From Arcuatula senhousia (lineage: Eukaryota; Mollusca; Bivalvia; Mytilida; Mytilidae), in NCBI GenBank assembly GCA_963971305.1, contig OZ020314.1:186001-250000 (forward strand): DNA of 64,000 nt, read 5' to 3'. Under the pieces are notes generated by a model, which saw nothing but the letters and a program-made list of their open reading frames with translations, was not told where the DNA came from and did no database searches. This document shows positions 20,735-33,023 of the stretch, in pieces. Position 1 is the first letter of the stretch. Each line of letters opens with the position of its first letter. Both the position numbers and the translations under genes were made by a program.

Positions 20735-22055
20735 GCAATGGGTTCTATGTATCGCACCTGTACTTGGAACCTGGAACCCAATGAGTCTTCCCACAACTTA
20801 AAACCAAAACTTAACCAGTACGCCGACAAGCCAATAAAACCTGTACCAAACATAATGAACACCATAAACGCTTAAACTAACGATTAAGTTGTGCCTCACC
20901 CAAGAACCTAGGAATTGCACATAGTCATGCCAATAACAGATTTTAAGTATCTTACCCCCCGTTTTTATGGATTGTTCGAGTAGGATTCAAACAATTAACA
21001 TGCTTAAGTGACTTCTTTAAGGTTTAAACATGTTGATAAATTTATCTGTTTGGTCATTGTTGTAATATTTTTGGCATCTATGTTTGTTTTATCAATCTAA
21101 TATTCTACCGGTTTTCCAAGGTTTTTGCTCCTAGCGTGTCTGATGAAGGCTAATCCAGAAAAGCGCTTCATACGCAGTGAAATTTTGCTTCCGCACATTT
21201 ATCAAAATCATTTCAATATGTGGATCGTGTCTTTCTGGCACATATTCCACATTCTTTCGTTTTTTATGTGTTTAAGGGTTAAGAAAAACTTTTTTTCTAG
21301 ACCAAAAATCGTACACGTTCGCAAAAAAATGGCTTTTTTCATACTTTTATGGTAAAAACTGATTAAGTCCCTTTGTTGTCCACAGTGGATGCCATTTGAG
21401 CTTGAAACCAGTAATGTCTGTTCGTATAGTGATAATTTTCTAAGTTCAAAAAAACATTACATGCATTGATAAATTGTTATAAGCCTACAATTGATATTAA
21501 AAGTTCAACTTTTAAATGCTGTTTTATCTTAGTTTTTATAGATCCTTTTCCAAAAGTTGGATTTTCATGACTTGCAAACATTTCTGATAAAACATCTTTA
21601 GTCCATAACATTATTATAGTCTATACATTAAAGTGATTACTTTTTTATTTTTTATCGTTTTGTATTACATTTATGTGAATATTTTTGGTGCATTAAATTA
21701 TTATTGCCTAAAAAGTTGGTGTTGCTTAACTTATGGCGAGGTGTATATTATACTTTCCGATTTGTAAGCCAAACCTTTGTTCTAATTTTGGCAAGGGTGG
21801 CCATATTTTTTTTTCGGTCGACAGTCACCATTTGTGTTATCTTGATATAATGTGTCCTATTGATGATGTGTTCAAAGTTTTTATATTTTTTTTCAAAGTG
21901 TTAATATCTACATCTCGAAATTGACTCCCAAGGAAAACTTTTAACAAGGCTCTATAACAAACGTGAGGACTTCAACTTTCCAATAGTCAACTTTCCGTTC
22001 TTGTGTAGCAACATTCCGTCAGCTCCAGCTTATTGAGTTTAAGTATCTCAAATGA
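20735..22055. other. Repeat-rich intergenic DNA, no gene
   Basis: Most is unassigned AT-rich DNA. About 21780-21910 ('gtggccatattt', 'gacagtcaccatttgtg', 'tgtgttcaaagttt') matches the tail part of the R-A family copy at 54260-54345. The segment near 21120-21210 ('tgaaggctaatccagaaaagcgcttc') looks like another dispersed repeat. ORFs here have no recognisable domains. Confidence 0.45.
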
Positions 22056-22059
22056 TTCG

Positions 22060-22570
22060 TTACTCCAGATCGTGCGGGATTTACACAGATTTCCTTAGCG
22101 GAGCGTCACGTCTTACACAAAATTGCTAACACATGGTTATGTTGCTCCTCGGTTGCTGTCTTCATCTAGAAATTTTACGGAAGATATCATGCACTTATAG
22201 ACTAATAAGGGATTTTGATCTCTCAGATGAGTGCAGATGATGTTTTGTTATAGAGTTTTGTTCTGGTGTTGTCTTCCTTAACCGGATTTGACACGCTGAA
22301 TTGACTATTGGCAACGCCACGGGTGTGTTATTGCCAGCAGGAACTACTTACTCTTCCGGAGCACCTGAGTTCACTCTTGCTTCTATTGGAGTTCGCGTGT
22401 TGATTAATATTCAGCTATTGTGTGTTTTGCAATGTTTTGCATGGTGTCTGTTTTTGTTCCGTTCTTGTTGGTGTTTACTGGCTTTGTCTCTGCCCTTTCG
22501 GATTTTTGACATTCGGATACCCAATTGGTACCTCTGCTTCTTTCAATGTTTGGCTTTTTCAATATTTTGA
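22060..22570 (+). repeat. Longest copy of dispersed repeat M1
   Basis: It shares an ordered series of words with 49265-49690: 'gcgggatttacacaga'/'acttgcgagagacat', 'attgctaacaca', 'tctcagatgagtgcagatg', 'ggatttgacac', 'ttactcttccggagcacctg', 'ttgttgattaat', and 'ggtacctctgcttctttca'. The resemblance over about 450 bp shows this is one family. It has no credible ORF. Confidence 0.7.
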
Positions 22571-22984
22571 TAGAGCGCCTCTGATGAGTCTTCAATAGAC
22601 AAAACGCGCGTCAGGCGTAGCAAAATTTATTGTCTGTGTTGTAATTTTGTATTTCTAACATCCGTGACGGTAAGCTCTGCTGGTGGAGTTTTGAATTCCC
22701 CGAGGTTAACCCGCTCCGGCATCAACACTTTTGTGTTGGCGAATACACCAAAGCTATAAATTATTCGTTTAAATTTCAAATTTGTCTGAACCCTAAGTTT
22801 CCTCCTACCCCAGACATAGGTTGATCTTAGTCATATTTTGGTGTCTAATTTCGATTTTTTGTTGGTTTATTGCTCAACGCTCTTCATTATTTGGATTTAA
22901 TGTTTGGCTTTTTCAATATTTTGGTAGAGCGCCTCTGATGAGTCTTCAATAGACGAAACGCGCGTCAGGCGTAGCAAAATTTAT
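22564..22984 (+). repeat. Arm 1 of a large inverted repeat pair (family with ACGCGCGTCAGGCG)
   Basis: It begins GCCTCTGATGAGTCTTCAAT and contains AAAACGCGCGTCAGGCGTAG, 'gtggagttttgaattccccg' and 'aacacttttgtgttgg'. It ends with a second partial head (22905-22984). The next 370 bp repeat it in reverse complement. Confidence 0.8.
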
Positions 22985-23352
22985 TCAAGGCGCTCTACCA
23001 AAAAAATGTTGAAAATGCCAAACAGTTTATGCTTATGAAGAGCATAGAACAGTAACACCAAAAATACTAAACTGGGGAACCAACTTATTACTAAGATGAT
23101 CAACCTATGTCTAGGGTAGGAAGAACCTTAGGGTTTAAACAATTTTGAAATTTAAACGGTTAATTTAAAGCTTTTTTTGTGTTCTCCAACACAAAAGTGT
23201 TAGTACTGGAGGGGGCTAACCTCGGGGAATTAAAACTCCATCAGGAGTGCTAACCTTCACGGGTGTTCGAAATAAAAATGACAACTAAGTTCCAGACAAT
23301 AAATTTTGCTACGCCTGACGCGCGTTTTGTCTATTCAAGACTCATCAGAGCT
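22985..23352 (-). repeat. Arm 2 of the inverted repeat pair
   Basis: Read on the minus strand it reproduces the order of arm 1: CTCTGATGAGTCTTGAATAG, ACGCGCGTCAGGCGTAGC, 'gatggagttttaattccccg', 'aacacttttgtgttgg', 'agacataggttgatc', then 'tttggtagagcgcc'. Divergence of perhaps 20% suggests two separate insertions rather than a recent palindromic duplication. Confidence 0.8.
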
Positions 23353-23379
23353 ATAGAAGAATCCTCTATTACATCTATT

Positions 23380-23960
23380 ACATTTTCCATATAAGAGGTT
23401 GCCTGACTTTGACTCAATAGAGACTTTGTAGAGCGTAATGAGCTGAAGCTTTTAGCAATGTAAGACTTTTCTCTAACTGCAACACTTTTCATTCAGTCCA
23501 AAAAATACATGAAATATTATGTCTTACCTTTAAAGAGCAATAACTCCTATAAGGGGTAATCGGAGACAACTTCAATCCAATGGGGACTTTTGTATACTTC
23601 AATGAGCTGATGGTTTAAGCAGGCAACATAATGTCTGTATCTGCAATGGTTTTCATTCTATGGGCCAAAACATGAAAAACGCCTTCTTTACTGGAAAGGA
23701 CCATAACCCCTAGAAGGGTCATCTGACAACTACAACCCAATGAAGATTTTTGTGGAGCTAAATGAGCCGATGGTTTAAGTAAGCAACAACTCTTTTCATT
23801 TTAGGGCAAGAACATGTATAAATGCTATTTTTAATCATGAAAGGGTCATTACCCCTAGAAACGCACCTGACAACTTTGACCCATTGGAGACTTTTGTATA
23901 GCTTTTTGATTCTGAGGAGCCTAAGATCCTTCGGATTTTTCTATCTGGTTTAGTTATATG
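23380..23960 (+). repeat. R-A family copy (partial)
   Basis: Tandem units contain 'gactttgtagagc', 'atgagctga', 'tctgcaatggttttcattct', 'aaggggtcatctgacaac' and 'ccctagaa'. It joins directly to the inverted pair on its left. Confidence 0.7.
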
Positions 23961-24430
23961 TATAAGTTTTAAGACTTTTATGTGATTTTATGCTATATGT
24001 TCTATTTCCAAGACAGACGACAGATCATGGAAGCAAAGTGATGGCTAAAAAAATAACAAGGCAAAAGCTAACAAAATAAAAATTTATTAAGTGACATATA
24101 ATTAAGTACAAAATAGAAATTAATAAAAACGAAGTCAGTGCGATGAAGTAGCTGGAATTGTTGTCACTTAGAAAAAAAATCAAACATTTTATAAATTACG
24201 GATTATATCTTCGATGTATCAATTTGAACAAATAAATAACAAACAATACATTTTAGCACTAAGCAATGGACACTTGATATTCATTTTTCGCTATGAGTAT
24301 TACAATAGTATACTACTAAAATATTTTAAAAAAATACAGCTCTTCAATGAAAATTAAATAACATCAATTCAACATTAGTCTTCGAAAAGAATAACTACAT
24401 TTTCAGGCTAAAAATTTACTTTGAATATAA
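23961..24430. other. AT-rich spacer, nothing recognised
   Basis: Only low-complexity A/T sequence and no ORF of interest. Confidence 0.45.
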
Positions 24431-24440
24431 AAATAACAAG

Positions 24441-25585
24441 AGGCTCCAAGGTGCCTGAATCGCTCACCTGGTCTTGATGTCAACCCTATGAAGACTTTTG
24501 TATAGCTTAATGGGCTAAAGGTTTAAGCAAAAAAAAAGCTTTTCTCCATCTGCAATAGTTTTCATTCTAAATAAGCAAAAAACACTATTATTCAACTTTT
24601 AAGGGACTGAAACCCGACAACTTCGACCCTATGGAGACTTTTGTTGAGATAAATCAGCTGAACATTTGAGCAAGCAACAACTTTTCTCTATCTGCAATAG
24701 TTTTCATCCTTTAGGCCACAAACACTTTTTTTTGTCTTTAAGGGGCGGTGACCCCTATAAGTGGTCATCTGATATCTTTGACCCTAACTTGTGTAAAGCT
24801 AAATTAGCTGCACATTTAAGCAAGCAACAGTCTTTCTTTATCTGCAATAGTTTTCATTCTAGTGGCCAAAAAACACTATTTTCACCTTTAAGGTGCTGTA
24901 ACACCTATCAGGGGTCATCTGACAACTTTGTCCTTGTGGATACTTTTGTAGAGCTAAATGAGCTGAATATTTAAGCAAGCATAAGCTTTTCTCTTTCTGC
25001 AATAGTTTTCATTCTATAGGCAAAACACACTATTCTTCGCCTTTAAGGGGCTTTACTCCTATAAGGGGTCATCTGACAATTTCAACCTTATGGAGACTTT
25101 GAAGAGCTTAATGAGCTGAAAATTTAAGCAAGCGGCAGCTTTTCTTTATCTCCAATAGTGTTTATTCTTTAGGGAAAAACATTTAAAAGAACATTATTGT
25201 TTTACCTTTAAAGGGCCATAACCCCTATCAAGGGTCATCTGACAACTTCGACCCAATGTAGATTTTTGTAGAGCTTTTGATTCTGAAGAGCCCAAGATCT
25301 TCTGGATTTTTTCTATCTGTTATGGTTGCTGAGTTATAAGCCATTTTAAGTGATTTTACCCTTTGTTCTTTTTTAGAAACAGTGGCCGTGTTTTTCATCA
25401 AATCATTATAGAATGAGGATCGTTTGTTGCCAACATGTCGTATATTATTCCTGCAAGGTTTCCGTTAAATTGATACAGTGGTTTCGGAGAAGAAGATTTT
25501 TGAAATTGTTAAGGGACGAGGGACGATAAAGACTGACGCATAGCGATGACATAAGCTCACATGGCTTTTGGCCAGGTGAGCAAAT
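24441..25585 (+). repeat. R-A family, near-complete modular copy
   Basis: The head AGGCTCCAAGGTGCCTGAAT is followed by CGCTCACCTGG. About five tandem units spaced 150-160 bp follow (TCATCTGACAAC-type words near 24766, 24916, 25069, 25228), each with 'tctgcaatagttttcatt'. A 3' module follows ('cggccatgtttttcatcaa', 'gacgagggacgataaag'), then the end GGCTTTTGGCCAGGTGAGC. The ORFs inside are repeat-derived. The duplicated part 25065-25990 recurs at 26782-27690. Confidence 0.75.
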
Positions 25586-25769
25586 GATGAAAATGATGAA
25601 TGTATTGGATCAAAACACAATTTGTTAAAGAATATTTCCATCTATTCAAACTTTCATAATTGGCATGTTGGAATATAACGAACTCAAATATTTATTTCCA
25701 AAACCATTTCTTTATACATAAGAATTCTCCATCATTGGAATTCCTTATAACAGCCGATTCTTCAAAACC

Positions 25770-26775
25770 TTGGTTATGATGTACATATGTATTGTTAGAA
25801 AAAACTCCTTACTTAAAACCCTAGGTTATTATGTACATATGTATTGTTACAATAAAGTCTTTACTTCAAAAACTTGGTTATTATGTACATATGTATTGTT
25901 ACAATAAAGTCCTAACTTCAAAACCTTGGTGATTATGTACATATGTATTGTTACAAAAAACTCCTTACTTCAAAACATTGGTTATTTTGTACATATGTAT
26001 ACATGTAGTTACAAAAAACTCCTTACTTCCAAACCTTGGTTATTATGTACATATGTATTGTTTAAAAAAACTCCTTACTTCCAAACCTTGTTTTTAATGT
26101 ACATATGTATTGTTACAATAAACTCCTTACTTCAAAACCTTGGTTATTATGTACATATGTATAGTTACAAAAAACTCCTTACTTCCAAACCTTGTTTATA
26201 ATGTACATATGTATTGTTACAATAAACTTCTTACTTCAAAACCTTGGTTATTATGTTCATATGTATTGTTACAATATATTCCTAATTTAAAAACCTTGGT
26301 AAGTATGTACATATGTATACTATAAAAAAGTTCTTACTTCAAAACTTTGGTGATTATGTACATATGTATTGTAACAATAAAGTCCTTACTTCAAAACCTT
26401 GATGATTATGTATATATGTATTGTTACAATAAAATCCTTACTTCTAAACATTTGTGATTTTGTACATATGTATTGTTACAATAAAGTTGTTACTTTAAAA
26501 CCTTGGTTGTTATGTACATATGTATTGTTTCAATAAAGTACTTACTTTAAAACTTTAGTTATAATGTATATATGTGTTGTTACAATAAAGTCCTTACTTC
26601 AAAACCTTGGTTATTATGCACATATATTGTGTAACAATAAAGTCCTTACTTCAAAACATTGGTGATTTTGTACATATGTATTGTTACATAAAAGTGTTTA
26701 CTTTAAAACCCTGGTTAGTATGTACATATGTATTGTTTCAATAAAGTCCTTACTTTAAAAATTTAATTATAATGT
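25770..26775 (+). repeat. 52-bp minisatellite array, left block (about 19 units)
   Basis: The unit reads about CCTTACTTCAAAACCTTGG, then TTATTATGTACATATGTATTG, then TTACAATAAAGT. The core GTACATATGTAT is nearly invariant and AATAAA recurs in most units. It continues at 27480-27690 and 33024-34625. Because 52 is not a multiple of three, the ORFs in it drift through frames and are not genes. Confidence 0.9.
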
Positions 26776-26777
26776 AT

Positions 26778-27305
26778 TTATATCAAAGTTCATCTGACAA
26801 CTTCAACCTTATGGAGACTTTGTAGAGATTAAAGAGCTGAACATGTAAGCAAGCAACAGCTTTTCTTTATCTGCAATAGTTTTTTTATTCTTTAGGGCAA
26901 AAACATTAGAAAAACGCTATTTCTTACCTTTAAAGTGCCAGAACCCCTATCTAGGGTCATCCGTCAACTTCAACCCAATGGAGATTTTTGTAGAACTTTT
27001 GATTCTGAAGAGCCCAAGATCCTTCGGATTTTTTCTATCTGTTATGGTTGCTGAGTTTTAAGCCATTTTAAGTGATTTTACCCTATGTTCTATTATTAGA
27101 AACAGTGGAAATGTTTTTTATCAAATCATTTCAAAATGAGGATCGTTTGTTGCCAACATGTCATTAATCATTCCAACGAAGTTTCAGTTAAATTGGTACA
27201 GAGGTTTCGAATAAGACTTTTGAAATTGTTAACGGACGAGCGACGATGACGACTTACGCATAGTGATGGCATAAGCTCACATGGCCTTTGCCCAGGTGAG
27301 CAAGT
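26778..27305 (+). repeat. R-A family 3' part, second copy of a larger duplication
   Basis: This matches 25065-25580 closely, including 'ttgttgccaacatgtc' and 'tcacatggc(c)ttt...caggtgagcaa'. The unique-looking flank after it (27305-27480) also matches 25585-25770. The whole block, with the start of the minisatellite, was therefore duplicated as a unit about 1.72 kb apart. Confidence 0.8.
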
Positions 27306-27479
27306 AATAAAAATGATGAATGTATTGGATCAAAACAATTTGTTTAAGAATATTTCCATCTATTCAAACTATCATAATTGACATGTTGGAATATAACAAA
27401 CTCAAATATTTATTTCCAAAACCATTTCTTTATGCATAAGAATTCTCCATCATTGGAAATCCTTATAACAGCCAATTCT

Positions 27480-27690
27480 TCAAAACCTTGGTTATGATGT
27501 ACATATGTATTGTTAGAAAAAACTCCTTACTTCAAAACCTAGGTTATTATGTACATATGTATTGTTACAATAAAGTCTTTACTTCAAAACCTTGGTTTTT
27601 ATGTACATATGTATTGTAACAATAAAGTCCTTAATTCAAAACCTTGGTGATTATGTACATATGTAGTGTTACAATAAAGTCCTTACTTAA
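27480..27690 (+). repeat. 52-bp minisatellite, middle block
   Basis: About four units of the same minisatellite, cut off in mid-unit at TTAA (27687-27690) by the 5.3-kb element. The array resumes in matching register at 33024. Confidence 0.9.
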
Positions 27691-29404
27691 GAGCCAGTCT
27701 ATAAGAAAACCATGCAGAATTGTCTAAAAGCAATATTTAAATAAACCTTTCATACTTAGTATATGGGTTAAGTACCCAACAAAACCTTCTCCGAAAAATT
27801 TTTTTTTTTGTTTATTGGTATACTTTACTGTTATGGGCATGTTACTAAAAATAGAATTCTACCGTGAAATTTACCAAGAAAAATGGCTATTTTTGCACAA
27901 AAATGGCAACCTTTCCAAATAAATTGTTAATATATAGAACTGAGTTGTGTTGTTATATTAGAAGTTTACCTGGAACTTTTTTTTTCTACAACTTTCATAA
28001 TGTCACATTCTCTCATGTCATCGGTGCAAAAAGGTCACCAAATCATGACCTTTGAACTTTAGGTGAAAACGACTAAAAAAGTCATTTTTAGAATGCCAAT
28101 ACAACAGAACGAGGGTATTTCTAGAGGTTAGTTTTAAATTTGAACATAAGTTCACATTCATGTCTGCAAAATATCAAAAAATTGTCGATGGCAAATAAAC
28201 TCGTCTTTGTGAAATGCGGGGGTCAAATGTGCCCAAGTTAGATAATTTGGATTTTACCCAAAATCTTATTTTATGAAATTCTTTATGATTTTCGGTAACA
28301 ATTTCTTATCTATAGGGCTAGGCTTTAGATATTTGACATGAGGGTTGCACATTTTAAATTGAACAGTTACAATCATTAAAGAACATGTTAAATGACCTTG
28401 AAAATTGACCTTGAGGCCAAATTTATGAATGATTTAAACAAAATCTGTGTTCATCTTGTACTATTTCATGCCAATTTGTCTTTGTACCTGGACCTTTATG
28501 AATTGAATTTAGTAGTGTACCATGATTAACAAATAGTGTCTTTAAGCATGTTAAGTAGAGTATCTGAATAGTTTCTAATTTTAGTTACAACAAATTATAT
28601 TTTTAGACATGGTTTTTCAACAATAAAAAAGCAAAATATGATGAAAATGTATGAATATTGACATCATTGACTGCACTTTTCTCATTGCCATCCAATGTTA
28701 ATCAACATAATATGTAGAAATGATGCTTATGGACCCTTTTAAATCATAAATATATTCATACATGATGATTTAAATGATTAAATGAAATATGGGCAAAGTG
28801 CCAAGTTCTTGGAGTCAAAGCTGAACGGCTCAAATGTATGACCATATTAATATATGCAAATAAACAATCTTTTTCAGAGGTTTTGCTAGATATTAAGTGA
28901 TAAGCTATAAAAACCATTATATATATTAGGTACTCACTAACATAGCAAATTATCAAAACTGTCTAAAGGAAAAAGAGATCTTATTTCAAAGGGAGATAAT
29001 TTGTTAACATATACATTATGTACATGTAAATATACCAGTTAAGTAATTTAAAAATTGTTCATTGTATATGATTATTTTTGCACTTCCTTTATTTGCTCTT
29101 TTTTTCACTTTTAATAAATAAAATATGAGCAACAGTTAGTTACATAGCTTAATCATTCTTTAAACAATCTGTGAACCAATTCAACTCTCAAGTGATACCC
29201 CTGCATTCATAACTATGCATACTGTAATAAACAATGTTTTCCGAAATAGAAAATAGATATCTGATGGATCTTAAAATGTTTAAAAAATATAAGATAAGTT
29301 GTTTAGAGGTTTATAATGTGTAATAGATGATGACATTCGGACACATGTGATAGAGAAAGATAGACGAGGTTTACAACTGGTGTTACAATTTCTGTTTTTC
29401 ATTT

Positions 29405-32043
29405 CAACATATTCAAACTTAATAATGATGTCATTTGTTAATTCTGCTGCCGCTGCTTGAATTTTCACACTTTCAATCTCTTCCAATACACTTTAAAGTT
29501 CAGCATCTTTAATCTCACCCTCTGATACTTTGACCAAGGCTTTTATCCCCCAATCTTATGAAGCTTGCAAACAGCTTCTAATCTGAGACGGACTTAGCCA
29601 TACTTCTGGGATGAATGTCTTTGTGTCATTAGTATTGCTCAAAACTTTCAAATCTGAGGATAAATGCTCATGGGTCTCTTTCCAGTAGAGTTGTAAGTCT
29701 CGTATAGAGTAAAGTTATATTGTTTTACTCTAACACTGAATCGTTTCTGATGGTTTATTAGACTTTTATTCCATACCCTCTTGAACTACGACTTCTGTGT
29801 TATTTGTTGATTGCAACAAAACTTTAAAGATTTAAGTGATGGTCAACTGAAACACATTTTTCTGATTATAGAATCTTCACCTTGTCAAATGAATTCTCAT
29901 TGTAACCAAAGTCATGTTTCCCAATGCAAATATGGTATTCACTTGCAAGTAAATGGTGCTTTGTAAAAACCTTTCTGCAACTTTGTTCAGGACAAGCACA
30001 TAATCTATCTTTGCTTTGAGAAAAACCTTCATTATCTTCTGACAAATCTTGAATGTCATTATTTTAGTATTAATTTCCAAATCTTGATTCTTCTGAATAG
30101 GGAATAAATGTTGCAATGATCCAGGCACAAAAGTTTCTGTTTCGGCAAATGTGGTGAGTACCTAAAAATAAATAAATTTGATTAAAATACTGCAATTTGA
30201 CTGGACGAGAAAAAATTTCCATACCCAAATTAACTAGATTATGTGTCTATGAGCCACATGATGGCTCTTCTGTTCTTGAAATATCATTGACCCTCAATGT
30301 GAATTACCTGGAATATGGACCTTTACCAAGAAATTGATCTAAAGTGTTCATGTGTAAAATATAGGTCGCTGTGACCTTATCTCTGGTAGTGGTGCCATGT
30401 TACCAAGACTCATTGAGTAGTGAAATATTATTGACCCCTAACATGTAGTATTCAAGATATGGACCTTAACCAAGAACTTAACCGGTCATTCATGCGTAAA
30501 ATGTAGGTCACAGTGACCTAATTTCTAGTGGATGGTGTAGCCCTACCCAAGACCCATCTGGTGGTGAAATATCATTGACCCCCAACATTTAGTATCCAAG
30601 TTATGGACCTTAACCAAGAACTTAACCGAAGTCGTTCATGCATAAAATATAGGTCACATTGACCTAATTTCTAGTTTGTGGTGTAGCCCTATCCAAGACC
30701 CATCTGGTGGTGAAATATCATTGACCCCCACATCTAGTATCCGAGTAATGGACCGAAGAACTTTACCAAAGTGTTACGGACGTACGGACAGATGGACAAG
30801 GGTAAAACTATATGGCCGATCCACATACAACGTGGTCGGGCCATAAAAAAAAATCATGGAGAAACACCCACTTTTTACAGAAAGTGCAACCATTTTAGTT
30901 CTTTTAAAAGTAAAATTTTCATTTTTTTAATCGTTTCGAAAATTTATTTACAAGGAATAATTGTAATTAAGTATTCGCTAAACAGGAAGTAGATGACATA
31001 CATGTATATTGTAGCCTAGGAGCAGAAACTGAGTATACACCATATGGTACTGTAGATAAAGCTGTAAACTAAATATCAGACCCTCAACCCCTTCCAAAAA
31101 AATCATAAAAAATTGCCAAATTTCTTTAAAAAGGAAATACAAATGTACATGTACAAGTAGTTGAGGACAGACCTGAAATTAAATACCTTGGTATATGGGA
31201 ACCCATGCTGATGCTACATACTTGAAATGTCATGAGGCTGAGATTAGTAGTTGCTAAGAAGACCTAGGAAAACCATTTTCCCTTCCACCACCTAACATTT
31301 ATTATTTTATAAGTGGATTTTTTTTCTGTTAAAAGTGCCCATTTTGGTTTTGAAAAAAAAACATGTGTATATGATGTACATGTAGTCATGTACATGTACC
31401 ATTGATATAAACCTGTGAAAAAAAAGTGCAAAAAACTCACCTTTTCCATGTTCTGAATCATTTACTTTAGAAAGCAGAGTAACACTCAGCAGGGTTGGAA
31501 AATACATGTACATATACATTTTGTACATGTAGCACTTGACCCTAGGCCAACGTCCCCTAAACAGTATTACTCAATAGAGTTATATAATTATTATGATGGG
31601 TTACTAGAAATTGTTCTTCTCTTGGTAAGTGATCCATACAGGTTAGCCATCTTACTTTCATTCTGGGCTTCTGAGCCAAAATTATTTAGTAAAAACCCCA
31701 AACAGTAGAAGGGGTACTAAAAAAATAAAGTGACCCCCCCCCCCCTTTTTTGGACAGTCATGATTATTTCTATTCTTTAGAACGTTTACCTGATGCAAAA
31801 TCTGTCTTAAACAGTCTTTAACCATCGTTCTTCACACAAGGATGGGTTGGCTCCTCTGTCTGCAATGGCCTTGCTGTTTACATTATGGTCTGGCCCTGGG
31901 TATGTACAGCATGTTTTACCCCTTCTCCAGTTCAGTCCCAAATATGCCCGATGTGATTCACATATTTGAAGGTGTAAACAGTTTTTATCAACATTAAAAA
32001 TACTAATCCTATTAAAAATCAAGAGGGGCTTCAGGGCAGTCAT
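29405..32043 (-). pseudogene. Decayed gene in the 5.3-kb TIR element (Cys/His-finger-like family)
   Basis: Minus-strand islands of coding-like sequence, broken by stops and spacer, appear in order. (1) 31810-32043: CLHLQICESHRAYLGLNWRR, with two conserved-looking Cys further on. (2) About 29890-30070: CPEQSCRKVFTKHHLL followed by YHICIGKH, a degenerate C2H2 finger. (3) About 29570-29680: FIPEVWLSPSQIRSCLQAS. (4) 29410-29500: VLEEIESVKIQAAAAELTND. I recall animal proteins, often multicopy, with this series of motifs, but this is memory and not a search. The islands may be exons of a transposon-encoded protein or of a captured host gene. Confidence 0.35.
30251..30845 (+). repeat. Modular repeat family R-C with head and tail hairpins
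   Basis: The head hairpin is GAGCCACATGATGGCTC (30251-30267). Four tandem units of about 143 bp follow ('tgaaatatcattgaccccca' near 30283, 30421, 30568, 30712). Then comes a GGAC/GACA-rich run ('cggacgtacggacagatgg') and a tail hairpin in which ATGGCCGATCCAC pairs with GTGGTCGGGCCAT, followed by an A-run. No protein is credited. Confidence 0.75.
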
Positions 32044-33023
32044 ACTTTTGGAAATGGTTTTCCTGAGATAACTTCTGATGCCTTTATCCCATTCGATTAC
32101 GCTTAAGTACTTTTATTACATTCTAAAATTGGTACAAATGTTCCTGTCGAGCTCCAAGTCACTTCTGCATTATTAAAAAAAAATAACACACAAGACTCAC
32201 TGCTCATTTAACCAAAATTTTAAATGTTAGTTCTTGACAACCTTGCTGTTGACATTTGGGGTAAAAAAGTATCGGGGAATGAAACCGGTTATAAAATGAA
32301 AAAGTGGGTATCTGTAACAAATGAATACAAAAAGTCTAAAAACCATGAAAACACTGAGCAAATATTTTATATTAGATCCATAATTGATGTTTTGCAAATA
32401 AATTTGGAATTTTATAGAAATTTAAGGGTGTTATTTGAAGCAATTTAGTGAAAGAAGCATATTCAAGTGTTCTAGAATTAAAACTTCATTCAGTTTTTAG
32501 ATGTAAAATTTAAGAATTTACAATTATTTGCCAACGACAGATTTTTTATATTTGAAAAAGCTAAAATCATATTTTCGAAAGTGACTTAATTTATATAATC
32601 ATTTTATCCTCGCTCTGAGATACAGCTGCTCAAAGTGAGCTTAAATGTTACTTTTGAAAATGGACCCCCTTATAGAGCCCCTCTGAAGGATTAAAAGAAT
32701 TGAAAACTCAAAATCTTGCTTTTTTTGCAAATCACCTTTAGTCACTTTAAGATATTATAAGTGTAAAAAAATATATATTTGAGCCATATCATCTGCATTC
32801 AAATAAGAAAATTGGGTATTTCATGGTCAAAATTCAGCAATTTTTTTATCAAATATGCAAATAAGGTGTTACTAAAAATAGAAATGGTTTTGAAAAAAAT
32901 ATAATAATAAATTTCCGTCTCCCTAGGGCTAAGGATGTTAAAAAACCATATGAGCAAAAAAAGTTTTGGTTACCCTTTTGAACCATTTTGAGGATTTTGC
33001 ATGGTTTTCTCATAGACTGGCTC

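Larger units (their letters stand above)
27691..33023. mobile_element. 5.3-kb TIR element inserted in the minisatellite (TTAA duplication)
   Basis: The left end GAGCCAGTCTATAAGAAAAC continues CATGCAGAAT. The right end is its reverse complement (GTTTTCTCATAGACTGGCTC), giving a TIR of about 30 bp. Both sides are flanked by TTAA (27687-27690, 33024-33027); an intact array unit reads CCTTACTTAAAACC, so the empty site is explained. A TA duplication is an equally simple reading. There is no intact transposase. A decayed minus-strand gene lies inside (29405-32043), and a separate repeat copy is inserted at 30251-30845. Confidence 0.85.

Noticed and set aside
19459..20738. Long ORFs of RYLI(x)FI heptads on both strands
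   Set aside because: They arise because the palindromic 21-bp unit is divisible by three; the reading frame is open in both directions and no domain is present.
25926..26325. ORFs within the 52-bp minisatellite (also 33806-34108)
   Set aside because: The translation follows the tandem unit and shifts frame with it; there is no start context and no conserved domain.
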